A stretch of 64,000 bases of DNA from Massilia sp. 9096 (GTDB lineage: Bacteria; Pseudomonadota; Gammaproteobacteria; Burkholderiales; Burkholderiaceae_D), in contig NZ_JQNN01000001.1 of the NCBI RefSeq assembly GCF_000745265.1, positions 2,418,001 to 2,482,000 of the forward strand, given 5' to 3'. A model generated the notes under the pieces. The model was not told the origin of the DNA. It saw only the letters and a list, made by a program, of their open reading frames with translations, and searched no databases. This document shows, piece by piece, positions 47,899-54,587 of the stretch (the first letter of the stretch is position 1; every line of letters begins with the position of its first letter). The translations under genes and the position numbers were made by a program.

Positions 47899-48342
47899 AT
47901 GATGACGACCGACGTCGTGCCGCAGGCGCAGCTGGACCTGGTCCGGGCGTTCTACGCGGCCAGCGGCTATGGCGGGGGTGCGTCCATGGACGACCTGGTG
48001 CTGGCGGCGCGCGTGGACGGCACGCTGGCCGGCGCCGTGCGGCTGTGCTTCGAACACGGCGTCATCGTCCTGCGCGGGATGCAGGTGAACCCGCGCCACC
48101 AGCGCCAGGGCATCGGACGCGCCCTGCTGGCGCGCTGCGCGCCGTACCTCGATCGCGGCGAAGCGTGGTGCCTGCCCTACGATCATCTGGTGGGTTTCTA
48201 TGGGCAGGCCGGCTTCGCGCGCGCCACGCCGGAAGCGCTGCCGCCGTTCCTGGCGCAGCGTCTGGCGGGCTACCTGGCCCAGGGACAGCGGGTGCTGGCG
48301 GTGCGGCGGTTCCGTGCGCCCGAAGCGGCTGCTGCGGCTTGA
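47899..48342 (+). CDS. GNAT-family N-acetyltransferase
   Basis: A 147-residue acetyl-CoA-dependent acetyltransferase. The core is LRGMQVNPRHQRQGIGRALLARCAPYLDRGEAWCLPYDHLVGFYGQAGFARA, containing the acetyl-CoA-binding RQGIGRAL (motif A) and the typical FYxxxGF end. The gene starts ten bases after the exchanger stop and may share its transcript. The acceptor substrate cannot be told. Confidence 0.85.
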   Translation: MMTTDVVPQAQLDLVRAFYAASGYGGGASMDDLVLAARVDGTLAGAVRLCFEHGVIVLRGMQVNPRHQRQGIGRALLARCAPYLDRGEAWCLPYDHLVGFYGQAGFARATPEALPPFLAQRLAGYLAQGQRVLAVRRFRAPEAAAAA

Positions 48343-48539
48343 GTGCACCGGTCAAAACCCGGCGATCGGATTTTGAGAAGCTCGGAGGGTAGACCGAGCT
48401 TGGCGAACTGCCGAGTGCGGCCGGAAGCGGACATTTAAAAAGTGCCTGGTATCGCCCGCCGATTTTAGCGACGGCCGCTAGGGAAGCACCTCGGTGTGCT
48501 GAGAGAACCGCAAAGGATTCCTTGACCCATACCTTTCGC

Positions 48540-48554
48540 TTAACCTTGGGTTAA
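48540..48554. repeat. Inverted repeat before the low-GC orphan
   Basis: TTAACC and GGTTAA are perfect arms around TTG, 16 bases before the orphan's ATG and overlapping its likely promoter (TTGACC at 48522-48527). A short operator is possible. Confidence 0.35.
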
Positions 48555-48569
48555 TGCGCAGGAGAACAA

Positions 48570-49061
48570 ATGTACACCTTTATCATCGGCGTACTCAAAG
48601 TCACATCGTCGTCCGCAACGATACAAGTCTTCTCACCAGGTGATTGGCTGGATAATGCCGACGCCAGCGTTTGGAAAAACGTCGAGGTCACACAAGATTT
48701 TATGGCCGGGTGTGATGCAGAGACAGCCAAAAGCCGCCGATTGAATGGGCCGGACTATCCAAGGTTGCTGGATGTCTCGATATCTAACGCGGTCGATTTA
48801 GCGAGGTATTCAGAAACCATTCATAGTGGCACAAAACGTTTTTTTAACGCAATGCGCGTGGCAGGTTATGAATGTGGCGAACTTGTGGAGTTGAGCCGGA
48901 GTGCACTTGGTTATGCGCCAGGAGGAATTAGCTATTTTTTACTGCCTCATGACTTACCTTGTGTAGATTTACGTTGTCTAAAACTGGACTGGGGCTCCGT
49001 GATTGTTCAGCTGGAGGACAACGAAATCACGCATAACTCACTGGCACAAGTGCAGTCTTAG
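48570..49061 (+). CDS. Low-GC orphan protein, unknown
   Basis: A 163-residue soluble protein that I do not recognise. It has no signal peptide or membrane helix. The sequence has mixed composition (FSPGDWLDNADASVWKNVEVTQDFMAGCD, DYPRLLDVSISNAVDLARYSETIHSGTKRFF, APGGISYFLLPHDLPCVDLRCLKLDWGSVIVQL), which looks globular with four Cys. G+C is about half, far below its neighbours, and codon choice includes many A/T third positions. AGGAG precedes the ATG. Both flanks (48343-48569 and 49062-49308) are gene-free and also lower in G+C. It is probably acquired DNA. Confidence 0.65.
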   Translation: MYTFIIGVLKVTSSSATIQVFSPGDWLDNADASVWKNVEVTQDFMAGCDAETAKSRRLNGPDYPRLLDVSISNAVDLARYSETIHSGTKRFFNAMRVAGYECGELVELSRSALGYAPGGISYFLLPHDLPCVDLRCLKLDWGSVIVQLEDNEITHNSLAQVQS

Positions 49062-49308
49062 CCAACTGTTTGCATCTTATGGTGACCGCAACACTCCAAG
49101 ACCTTGGCGTGGCTTCGACAGCACGTTTCAGTTTCTTGCTGGGTGGAGTTTATGCGTTCGACCCAAAGTCCGGCCTCACGATCAAGTCGAGTGTCATCGG
49201 CCGGGTTTCATTCGGCATTAGCGATAGGCCGACCGTCCGCAACTGCTCGATTGCAGCCTGTTCCAACGCGAACCGATGCCACGGTCCATCTCGTCAATGC
49301 AGCCCGGC

Positions 49309-49749
49309 TCAGCGCCGCTGCGGATAGAAATCCTTGGCCTCGTTGATCTGGCGGCGCATTTCGGCGCGCTCGTCGGCGGTCATGCTGCGCCCGCCGCCGC
49401 GGCGCTGCGCGTCGGGAGAAGGCTGGGGAGCGCCCTGCTGCGGGTAGCCTTGCTGCTGATATTGCTGCATCCGGCGCGGGTCGTCGTAGCCGCGCGCCTG
49501 CGCTTCCTGCTGGCGCGGATCGCCCATTTGCGGCAAACGGAAGCGCTCGTTGTGGCGCTCTCCCTGCGGCTGGCCGTTGCCGTAAGCGCCGCCGTAGCCG
49601 GCGCCATCGTCGCGCTCGCCGTGTTGCTGGGCCAGCGCGGCCCCGCTGGCGCCGAGGACCAGGGCGCACGCCAGCGCGGCGCGAAGGGTGTGGCGGGGCA
49701 GCTGCCCCGCCCCCTTGCCTGCCTGCTTGTCGTTGAACGCGCTATTCAT
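49309..49749 (-). CDS. Gln/Arg-rich secreted protein, unknown
   Basis: A 146-residue protein with a signal peptide (LRAALACALVLGASGAALA, cut near residue 40 after a long N-terminus), then a Gln/Gly/Arg-rich disordered region (MQQYQQQGYPQQGAPQPSPDAQRRGGG). It ends in a short charged helix, MTADERAEMRRQINEAKDFYPQRR, which recurs in similar small betaproteobacterial periplasmic proteins. GAGGG precedes the ATG. It is divergent from ompR, so OmpR-type regulation is conceivable. Confidence 0.7.
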   Translation of the reverse strand: MNSAFNDKQAGKGAGQLPRHTLRAALACALVLGASGAALAQQHGERDDGAGYGGAYGNGQPQGERHNERFRLPQMGDPRQQEAQARGYDDPRRMQQYQQQGYPQQGAPQPSPDAQRRGGGRSMTADERAEMRRQINEAKDFYPQRR

Positions 49750-49869
49750 GTGTCCCTCTTCCGCGATGCCAAGTAAGTCGTTAAGCTGTGATGGATGATG
49801 CGTGATGCGTGATTCGATGAGTCCAGTGTATGTGGAATCCCTGATCGGTATAAGGCGGATTGGGTAAAG

Positions 49870-49887
49870 TTTGTAACACAATGTAAT
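49870..49887. promoter_or_regulatory. OmpR-box-like sequence upstream of ompR
   Basis: TTTGTAACA (49870-49878) followed by TGTAAT (49882-49887) resembles the tandem GTAACA half-sites bound by OmpR. It lies 79-96 bases before ompR, in the divergent region shared with the Gln-rich gene. Self-regulation is inferred. Confidence 0.4.
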
Positions 49888-49965
49888 GGCACAGCGATAA
49901 GGACTATTCCCTCGGCGCAGTGACGTTACCATAGCGACATTAATCTGACAAATCCTGACAGACAC

Positions 49966-50730
49966 ATGAATGCAACGAGTACCAATGCCGGCAGCACCGG
50001 CGCGAACAATGGCCACGCCGCGAGGATCATGGTGGTGGACGACGACGTACGCCTGCGCGACCTGCTGCGGCGCTACCTGACCGAGCAGGGCTTCCAGGTC
50101 GTGACCGCGGAAAGCGCGCCGGCCATGAACAAGCTGTGGCTGCGCGAGCGCTACGACCTGCTGGTGCTGGACCTGATGCTGCCGGGCGAAGACGGCCTGT
50201 CGATCTGCCGCCGCCTGCGCGGCGCCGGCGACCAGACCCCGATCATCATGCTGACCGCGAAAGGCGAAGACGTCGACCGCATCGTCGGCCTCGAGATGGG
50301 CGCGGACGACTATCTGCCCAAGCCTTTCAATCCGCGCGAGCTGGTGGCGCGCATCAACGCCGTGCTGCGCCGCAAGGGCCCGGACGAGATTCCCGGCGCG
50401 CCGAGCGAGACCCCGCAAACCTTCGAGTTCGGCGACTTCGTGCTCGACCTCGGCACCCGCACTCTCAAGAAGAACGGCGAGACCGTGCCCTTGACCACCG
50501 GCGAATTCTCGGTGCTGAAGGTGTTCGCGCGCCACGCGCGCCAGCCACTGTCGCGCGAGAAGCTGATGGAGCTCGCCCGCGGCCGCGAATACGAGGTGTT
50601 CGACCGCTCGCTCGACGTGCAGATCTCGCGCCTGCGCAAGCTGATCGAGCCGGATCCATCCAGCCCGCTGTACATCCAGACGGTGTGGGGCCTGGGCTAC
50701 GTGTTCATCCCTGAAGGCCAGCCACGCTAG
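49966..50730 (+). CDS. ompR: OmpR-family two-component response regulator
   Basis: A 254-residue regulator with an extra about 18-residue Ser/Asn/Gly-rich start. The receiver holds Asp25-Asp26-Asp27, phospho-acceptor Asp69 (LLVLDLMLPGEDG) and the Lys in LPKPFNPREL. The winged-helix domain (EFGDFVLDLGTRTLKKNG, LARGREYEVFDRSLDVQISRLRKLIEPDPSSPLYIQTVWGLGYVFIP) matches OmpR closely. Its stop overlaps the sensor kinase start by one base. It should respond to osmotic or envelope cues. Confidence 0.93.
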   Translation: MNATSTNAGSTGANNGHAARIMVVDDDVRLRDLLRRYLTEQGFQVVTAESAPAMNKLWLRERYDLLVLDLMLPGEDGLSICRRLRGAGDQTPIIMLTAKGEDVDRIVGLEMGADDYLPKPFNPRELVARINAVLRRKGPDEIPGAPSETPQTFEFGDFVLDLGTRTLKKNGETVPLTTGEFSVLKVFARHARQPLSREKLMELARGREYEVFDRSLDVQISRLRKLIEPDPSSPLYIQTVWGLGYVFIPEGQPR

Positions 50731-52106
50731 TGTTCGCACCCGCTACCGAAAGGCGGCGCCGCTCGCGCCTGCTGGGCTGGTTCTGGAGCGGCCTGTTCTG
50801 GCGCACCTTCCTGCTGCTGTCGTTCCTGACGACGCTGTCGATGGCGTCGTGGATCGGCATGATCAACGTGTTCCAGCGCGGCCCGCAGGTCGAGCAGACC
50901 GCCGAGCTGCTGGTCTCGGTGGTCACCATCACCAAGGCCGCGCTGACGCACTCCGCGCCCGACCTGCGCCAGGAACTGCTGCTCGAACTGGTCTCCAACG
51001 AAGGCATCCGCATCCTCACGCTGGAGCCGACCGACAAGGTCGACCCGCCGCCCTCGACCCCGCTGATGCCGGACATCGCCGCGCGCGTGCGCGACAAGCT
51101 CGGCAAGGACACGCGCTTCTCGCGCCGCGTCAACGACATGCCCGGCTTCTGGGTCAGCTTCGACATCGACGGCGACAAGTACTGGCTGATGCTCGAGCGC
51201 GACCGCCTGGCCGGCCTGACGCGCGTGCAGTGGGTCGGCTGGGGCACGGTGGTCGGCGCGCTCTCGCTGCTGGGCGCGGCGCTGATCTCGAGCCTGGTCA
51301 ACCTGCCGCTGGCGCGCCTGTCCGCGGCCGCGCGCGCGATCGCCCAGGGCAAACCGCCCGCCCCGCTGCCCGAAAAGGGGCCGAAGGAAATCATCGAGGC
51401 CAACCGCAGCTTCAACCAGATGGTCGGCGACCTGCAGCAGCTGGAAAAGGACCGCGCCATCATCCTGGCCGGCATCTCGCACGACTTGCGCACGCCGCTG
51501 GCGCGCATGCAGCTCGAAGTCGAGATGGCCAATTTGTCGACGGACGCGCGCGAAGGCATGCAGTCCGACATCGCGCAGATGGACGCGATCATCGGCCAGT
51601 TCCTCGACTTCGCGCGTCCGACCGAGAGCGCGACCTTCACCCCGATCGACCTGTCCGATCTGCTCGAGGGCTGCGCGCGCGAAGCCGACCGCCTGAGCGA
51701 CGTGCGCACCACGGTCGACGTCGATCCCGACATCCACGTGCTGGGCAACCCGACCGACCTGCGGCGCGTGATCAATAACGTGATCGAGAACGCGCGACGA
51801 TACGGCAAGACGCCGGGCCAGGACGTGGCCGAAATCGACATCGCCTGCCACGTGCGCATGACCGCGCACGGCAAGCGCGCGGTGGTCGAGATGAGCGACC
51901 ACGGTGTCGGCGTCCCGGACGACCAGATCCAGCTGCTGCTGCGTCCCTTCACGCGCCTGGACAGCGCGCGCGGGCAGGCCAACGGCGCCGGCCTCGGGCT
52001 GGCGATCGTCGAACGCGTGATCGCGCGCCACAACGCCGAGCTGGCGGTCCGGAACCGCGAAGGCGGCGGTTTGCTGCTGCAGTTTGCCCTGCCTCTGGCC
52101 CAGTGA
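50730..52106 (+). CDS. envZ: EnvZ-type sensor histidine kinase
   Basis: A 458-residue inner-membrane kinase starting from GTG coupled to the ompR stop. One membrane helix lies at about 20-42 and a second at about 165-190, with a periplasmic domain between. A HAMP linker then leads to the phospho-acceptor His251 (AGISHDLRTPLARMQLEVEM). ATP-binding motifs are RRVINNVIENARRYG (N box), MSDHGVGVPDDQI and GAGLGLAIVERVIARH. It is the partner of the upstream OmpR. Identity is secure at the family level. Confidence 0.92.
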   Translation: MFAPATERRRRSRLLGWFWSGLFWRTFLLLSFLTTLSMASWIGMINVFQRGPQVEQTAELLVSVVTITKAALTHSAPDLRQELLLELVSNEGIRILTLEPTDKVDPPPSTPLMPDIAARVRDKLGKDTRFSRRVNDMPGFWVSFDIDGDKYWLMLERDRLAGLTRVQWVGWGTVVGALSLLGAALISSLVNLPLARLSAAARAIAQGKPPAPLPEKGPKEIIEANRSFNQMVGDLQQLEKDRAIILAGISHDLRTPLARMQLEVEMANLSTDAREGMQSDIAQMDAIIGQFLDFARPTESATFTPIDLSDLLEGCAREADRLSDVRTTVDVDPDIHVLGNPTDLRRVINNVIENARRYGKTPGQDVAEIDIACHVRMTAHGKRAVVEMSDHGVGVPDDQIQLLLRPFTRLDSARGQANGAGLGLAIVERVIARHNAELAVRNREGGGLLLQFALPLAQ

Positions 52107-52190
52107 TGCTGGCGCAGTGACGATGCCGTTCTCGCGGCCCGGGCTTCCCGCTATACTTCCTGCTTTCGTCTTATCGAGAGAGCCCACAGC

Positions 52191-53174
52191 ATGACCGAGC
52201 ACGCATCCGAACCGCAGCAGGAACTCACTTACGGCGATGTCGAACAAGCCGCCGCCCGCATCGCCGGCGCGGCCCACCGCACCCCGGTCCTGACCTCGCG
52301 CACCGCCGACGCGGCCACCGGCGCCAGCCTGTTCTTCAAGGCCGAGAACCTGCAGCGCATGGGCGCCTTCAAGTTCCGCGGCGCCTACAACGCGATCGCG
52401 AAGTTCGATGCGGCGCAGCGCGCGGCCGGCGTGCTGACCTACTCGTCGGGCAACCACGCACAGGCGATCGCGCTGTCGGCCAGGCTGGCCGGCATCCGCG
52501 CCGCCATCATCATGCCCAAGGATGCGCCCGAGCTGAAAGTGCGCGCCACCCAGGGTTATGGCGGCGAGGTGATCTTCTACGACCGCTACACGGAAAACCG
52601 CGAAGAGATCGGCCAGCGCCTGGCCAGGGAGCGCGGCATGACCCTGATTCCGCCCTACGACCACCCGGACGTGATCGCCGGCCAGGGCACGGCGGCCAAG
52701 GAACTGTTCGAGGAGACCGGCCCGCTCGACCTGCTGCTGGTGCCGCTCGGCGGCGGCGGCCTGCTGGCCGGCTGCGCGCTGGCGGCATCGAGCCTGTCGC
52801 CCGATTGCAAAGTGATCGGCGTCGAGCCGGAAGCCGGCAACGACGGCCAGCAGTCGCTGCGCAGCGGCCGGATCGTCGACATCGGCGTGCCGCAGACCAT
52901 TGCCGACGGCGCCCAGACCAGCCACCTCGGCCAGCACAACTTCGCCGTGATCCGGCGCCTGGTGGACGACATCGTCACCGTCAGCGACGCGCATCTGGTC
53001 GAGGCGATGAAGTTCTTCGCCGAGCGCATGAAGACCGTGGTCGAGCCGACCGGCTGCCTGGCCGCGGCGGCGGCGTTGTCCGGTGTGGTGCCCGTGGCCG
53101 GCAAGCGCGTCGGCATCCTGATCAGCGGCGGCAACGTCGACCTGGCGCGCTTCGCCAGGCTGGTGGCCGGCTGA
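52191..53174 (+). CDS. Threonine/serine dehydratase (PLP fold type II)
   Basis: A 327-residue PLP enzyme. The Schiff-base Lys61 is in RMGAFKFRGAYNA, the PLP phosphate site is SSGNHAQAIA and the glycine loop is VPLGGGGLLAG. It lacks the ACT-like C-terminal domains of biosynthetic IlvA, so it fits the shorter catabolic threonine or serine/threonine dehydratase group (also serine racemase-like). A TATACT -10 box is at 52152-52157. It is a stand-alone gene after envZ. The true amino acid is uncertain. Confidence 0.88.
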   Translation: MTEHASEPQQELTYGDVEQAAARIAGAAHRTPVLTSRTADAATGASLFFKAENLQRMGAFKFRGAYNAIAKFDAAQRAAGVLTYSSGNHAQAIALSARLAGIRAAIIMPKDAPELKVRATQGYGGEVIFYDRYTENREEIGQRLARERGMTLIPPYDHPDVIAGQGTAAKELFEETGPLDLLLVPLGGGGLLAGCALAASSLSPDCKVIGVEPEAGNDGQQSLRSGRIVDIGVPQTIADGAQTSHLGQHNFAVIRRLVDDIVTVSDAHLVEAMKFFAERMKTVVEPTGCLAAAAALSGVVPVAGKRVGILISGGNVDLARFARLVAG

Positions 53175-53278
53175 CTGTACTCGGCGGCTGAGCTGTCAAT
53201 ATAAGCGGTCCAGCGCACAGTCAGGCTCAGGGCTCCTGCGATACAGTCATTCCACAGCATGACTCTCAGGAGACCACT

Positions 53279-53638
53279 ATGAAAAAACTGCTTATCGCCG
53301 CACTGATCGCCGGTTCGTTCGCCGGCGTCGCCGCGCCTGCCGGCGCCCAGATCATCGTCGACCGCGCTCCGCCGCCGCCGCGCGCCGAACACATGCCGCC
53401 GCCGCGCCACGGTTACGTATGGGCCCCGGGCTACTGGAATTGGAACCACGGCCGTCACGTCTGGGTCGCGGGTCATTGGGAACGTGAGCGCCGCGGCTAT
53501 AGCTACCGCGCCCCGAACTGGGTCCAGCGCGACGGCCACTGGGTGATGGAACGCGGCGGCTGGGGCCACGGCGACCGTGACGGCGACGGCATCCCGAACC
53601 GCGTCGACAACCATCCGAACAACCCGAACCGCGGTTGA
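53279..53638 (+). CDS. YXWGXW-repeat periplasmic protein
   Basis: A 119-residue secreted protein. Signal KKLLIAALIAGSFAGVAAPAGAQ is cut near residue 24. The mature part has Trp-rich repeats of the YXWGXW/WXXGXW type: GYVWAPGYWNWNHGRHVWVAGHWE, then WVQRDGHWVMERGGW. It ends in an Asp/Asn-rich calcium-site-like DRDGDGIPNRVDNHP. Such proteins are common in Burkholderiales and are thought to be envelope-associated. Function is unknown. Confidence 0.82.
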   Translation: MKKLLIAALIAGSFAGVAAPAGAQIIVDRAPPPPRAEHMPPPRHGYVWAPGYWNWNHGRHVWVAGHWERERRGYSYRAPNWVQRDGHWVMERGGWGHGDRDGDGIPNRVDNHPNNPNRG

Positions 53639-53689
53639 TCCTCGTGGGCGCGCGCGTACGCGGTGCGTGCGCCCGTGCGTGCCCGTGCG

Positions 53690-53724
53690 CGTGCATGCGT
53701 AACGCGCAGTCGTACGCATGCACG
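53690..53724. terminator. Perfect 12-base hairpin between converging genes
   Basis: CGTGCATGCGTA (53690-53701) and TACGCATGCACG (53713-53724) are perfect arms around 11 bases. They lie inside a 90-base alternating purine-pyrimidine stretch (53646-53735). It falls between the YXWGXW gene and the converging Tat remnant, the right place for a two-way transcription barrier. No T-run is present. Confidence 0.5.
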
Positions 53725-53773
53725 GACGCGCATGCCCGTTCCCCTATTCTCTCTCGGCGCGTTCCGCGTCCGT

Positions 53774-53979
53774 CTACTTGCTGACCGGCGTCGCGATCGG
53801 CTTGCCCTTGTCCACCACGTACACGCCGATCAGGTGCACCGGCTTGCCGGTCGGGTTGTGCCGCCCTGCGCATGTCCGTGCTGCGTCTACCCGCCCGTCA
53901 GCGCCCTGGCCTTGGCGCTCACGGCGGCCGCGGTGGCGCCGGCAGCCTTGAAGAACGTTCTTCGTGTCAGCTTCTCCAT
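53774..53979 (-). pseudogene. Frameshifted small Tat-signal protein
   Basis: The frame from ATG 53979 encodes a twin-arginine signal, MEKLTRRTFFKAAGATAAAV..., but stops after about 30 residues at a TAG. In another frame the same strand continues ...NPTGKPVHLIGVYVVDKGKPIATPVSK and stops at 53774. Joined by one frame shift near 53890-53900, they make a protein of about 68 residues with an ordered end, as in small Tat-exported proteins. Either it is a real loss of the gene or a sequencing error. The total length of 206 bases is not a multiple of three, which agrees. Confidence 0.65.
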
Positions 53980-54150
53980 CATCCATCCTCGTCTGAACCG
54001 TTTATCAAATTGGTCTCGCGCCTGGCTCTCCGGATTGGACCAAATTTCGGACAAGGGTTCGCGACGTCGCGTTGATTGATAAGGGTGAAGCACCGAACGG
54101 AAAGCGGCGCTCGCGCCAGGCATTCTGGAAACCTAGCACAGGAGAATGCG

Positions 54151-54540
54151 ATGAAGCGCCAAGTACGCCTGATGTGTATGTTTGCCGCCATGGTCGTGGC
54201 GGCGCCGGTCGTGATGGCCGGCAACGACATCGTGAAGTGCGTCGATGCCGACGGCCGCGTGACCCTCACCGACCAGCCCTGCGGCGCCCGCGCGGCGACC
54301 GTGCGCCTCGACCAGGACAAGAGCATGTCCCAGGCCGGCGCACCGTCGCAGATGCAGTTCCAGCCGCAGTCTCAACCCGATGTGCAGCGCCGCGTGCTGC
54401 CCGCGGCCGACCTGCGCCAGTGGCGCCGCCCCGACCTGACGCGCGCGGCCCCGCTCAAGCAGGACGTCGCCACCCTGAGGGCGGCGCACCGGATGCTGAT
54501 GCTGCAGGACGCGCGGCCGACGCTGGCCGGCCTGCCCTGA
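54151..54540 (+). CDS. DUF4124-like secreted protein
   Basis: A 129-residue exported protein with signal LMCMFAAMVVAAPVVMA (cut near residue 23) and the DUF4124 core NDIVKCVDADGRVTLTDQPCG, with its two Cys. The rest is Gln/Pro-rich and ends in a helix (LKQDVATLRAAHRMLMLQDA). GGAGA precedes it by a few bases. DUF4124 proteins are small periplasmic proteins of unknown role. It converges on the GGDEF-EAL gene. Confidence 0.78.
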   Translation: MKRQVRLMCMFAAMVVAAPVVMAGNDIVKCVDADGRVTLTDQPCGARAATVRLDQDKSMSQAGAPSQMQFQPQSQPDVQRRVLPAADLRQWRRPDLTRAAPLKQDVATLRAAHRMLMLQDARPTLAGLP

Positions 54541-54587
54541 GCCCCTGCCGCCGAGGCGACTGCAGCGGCTGCGGCTGCGGCTGCGGC

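Noticed and set aside
49070..49346. Two overlapping plus-strand frames after the low-GC orphan
   Set aside because: They begin with weak starts, lack ribosome sites and show no protein-like pattern. The stretch is treated as gene-free.
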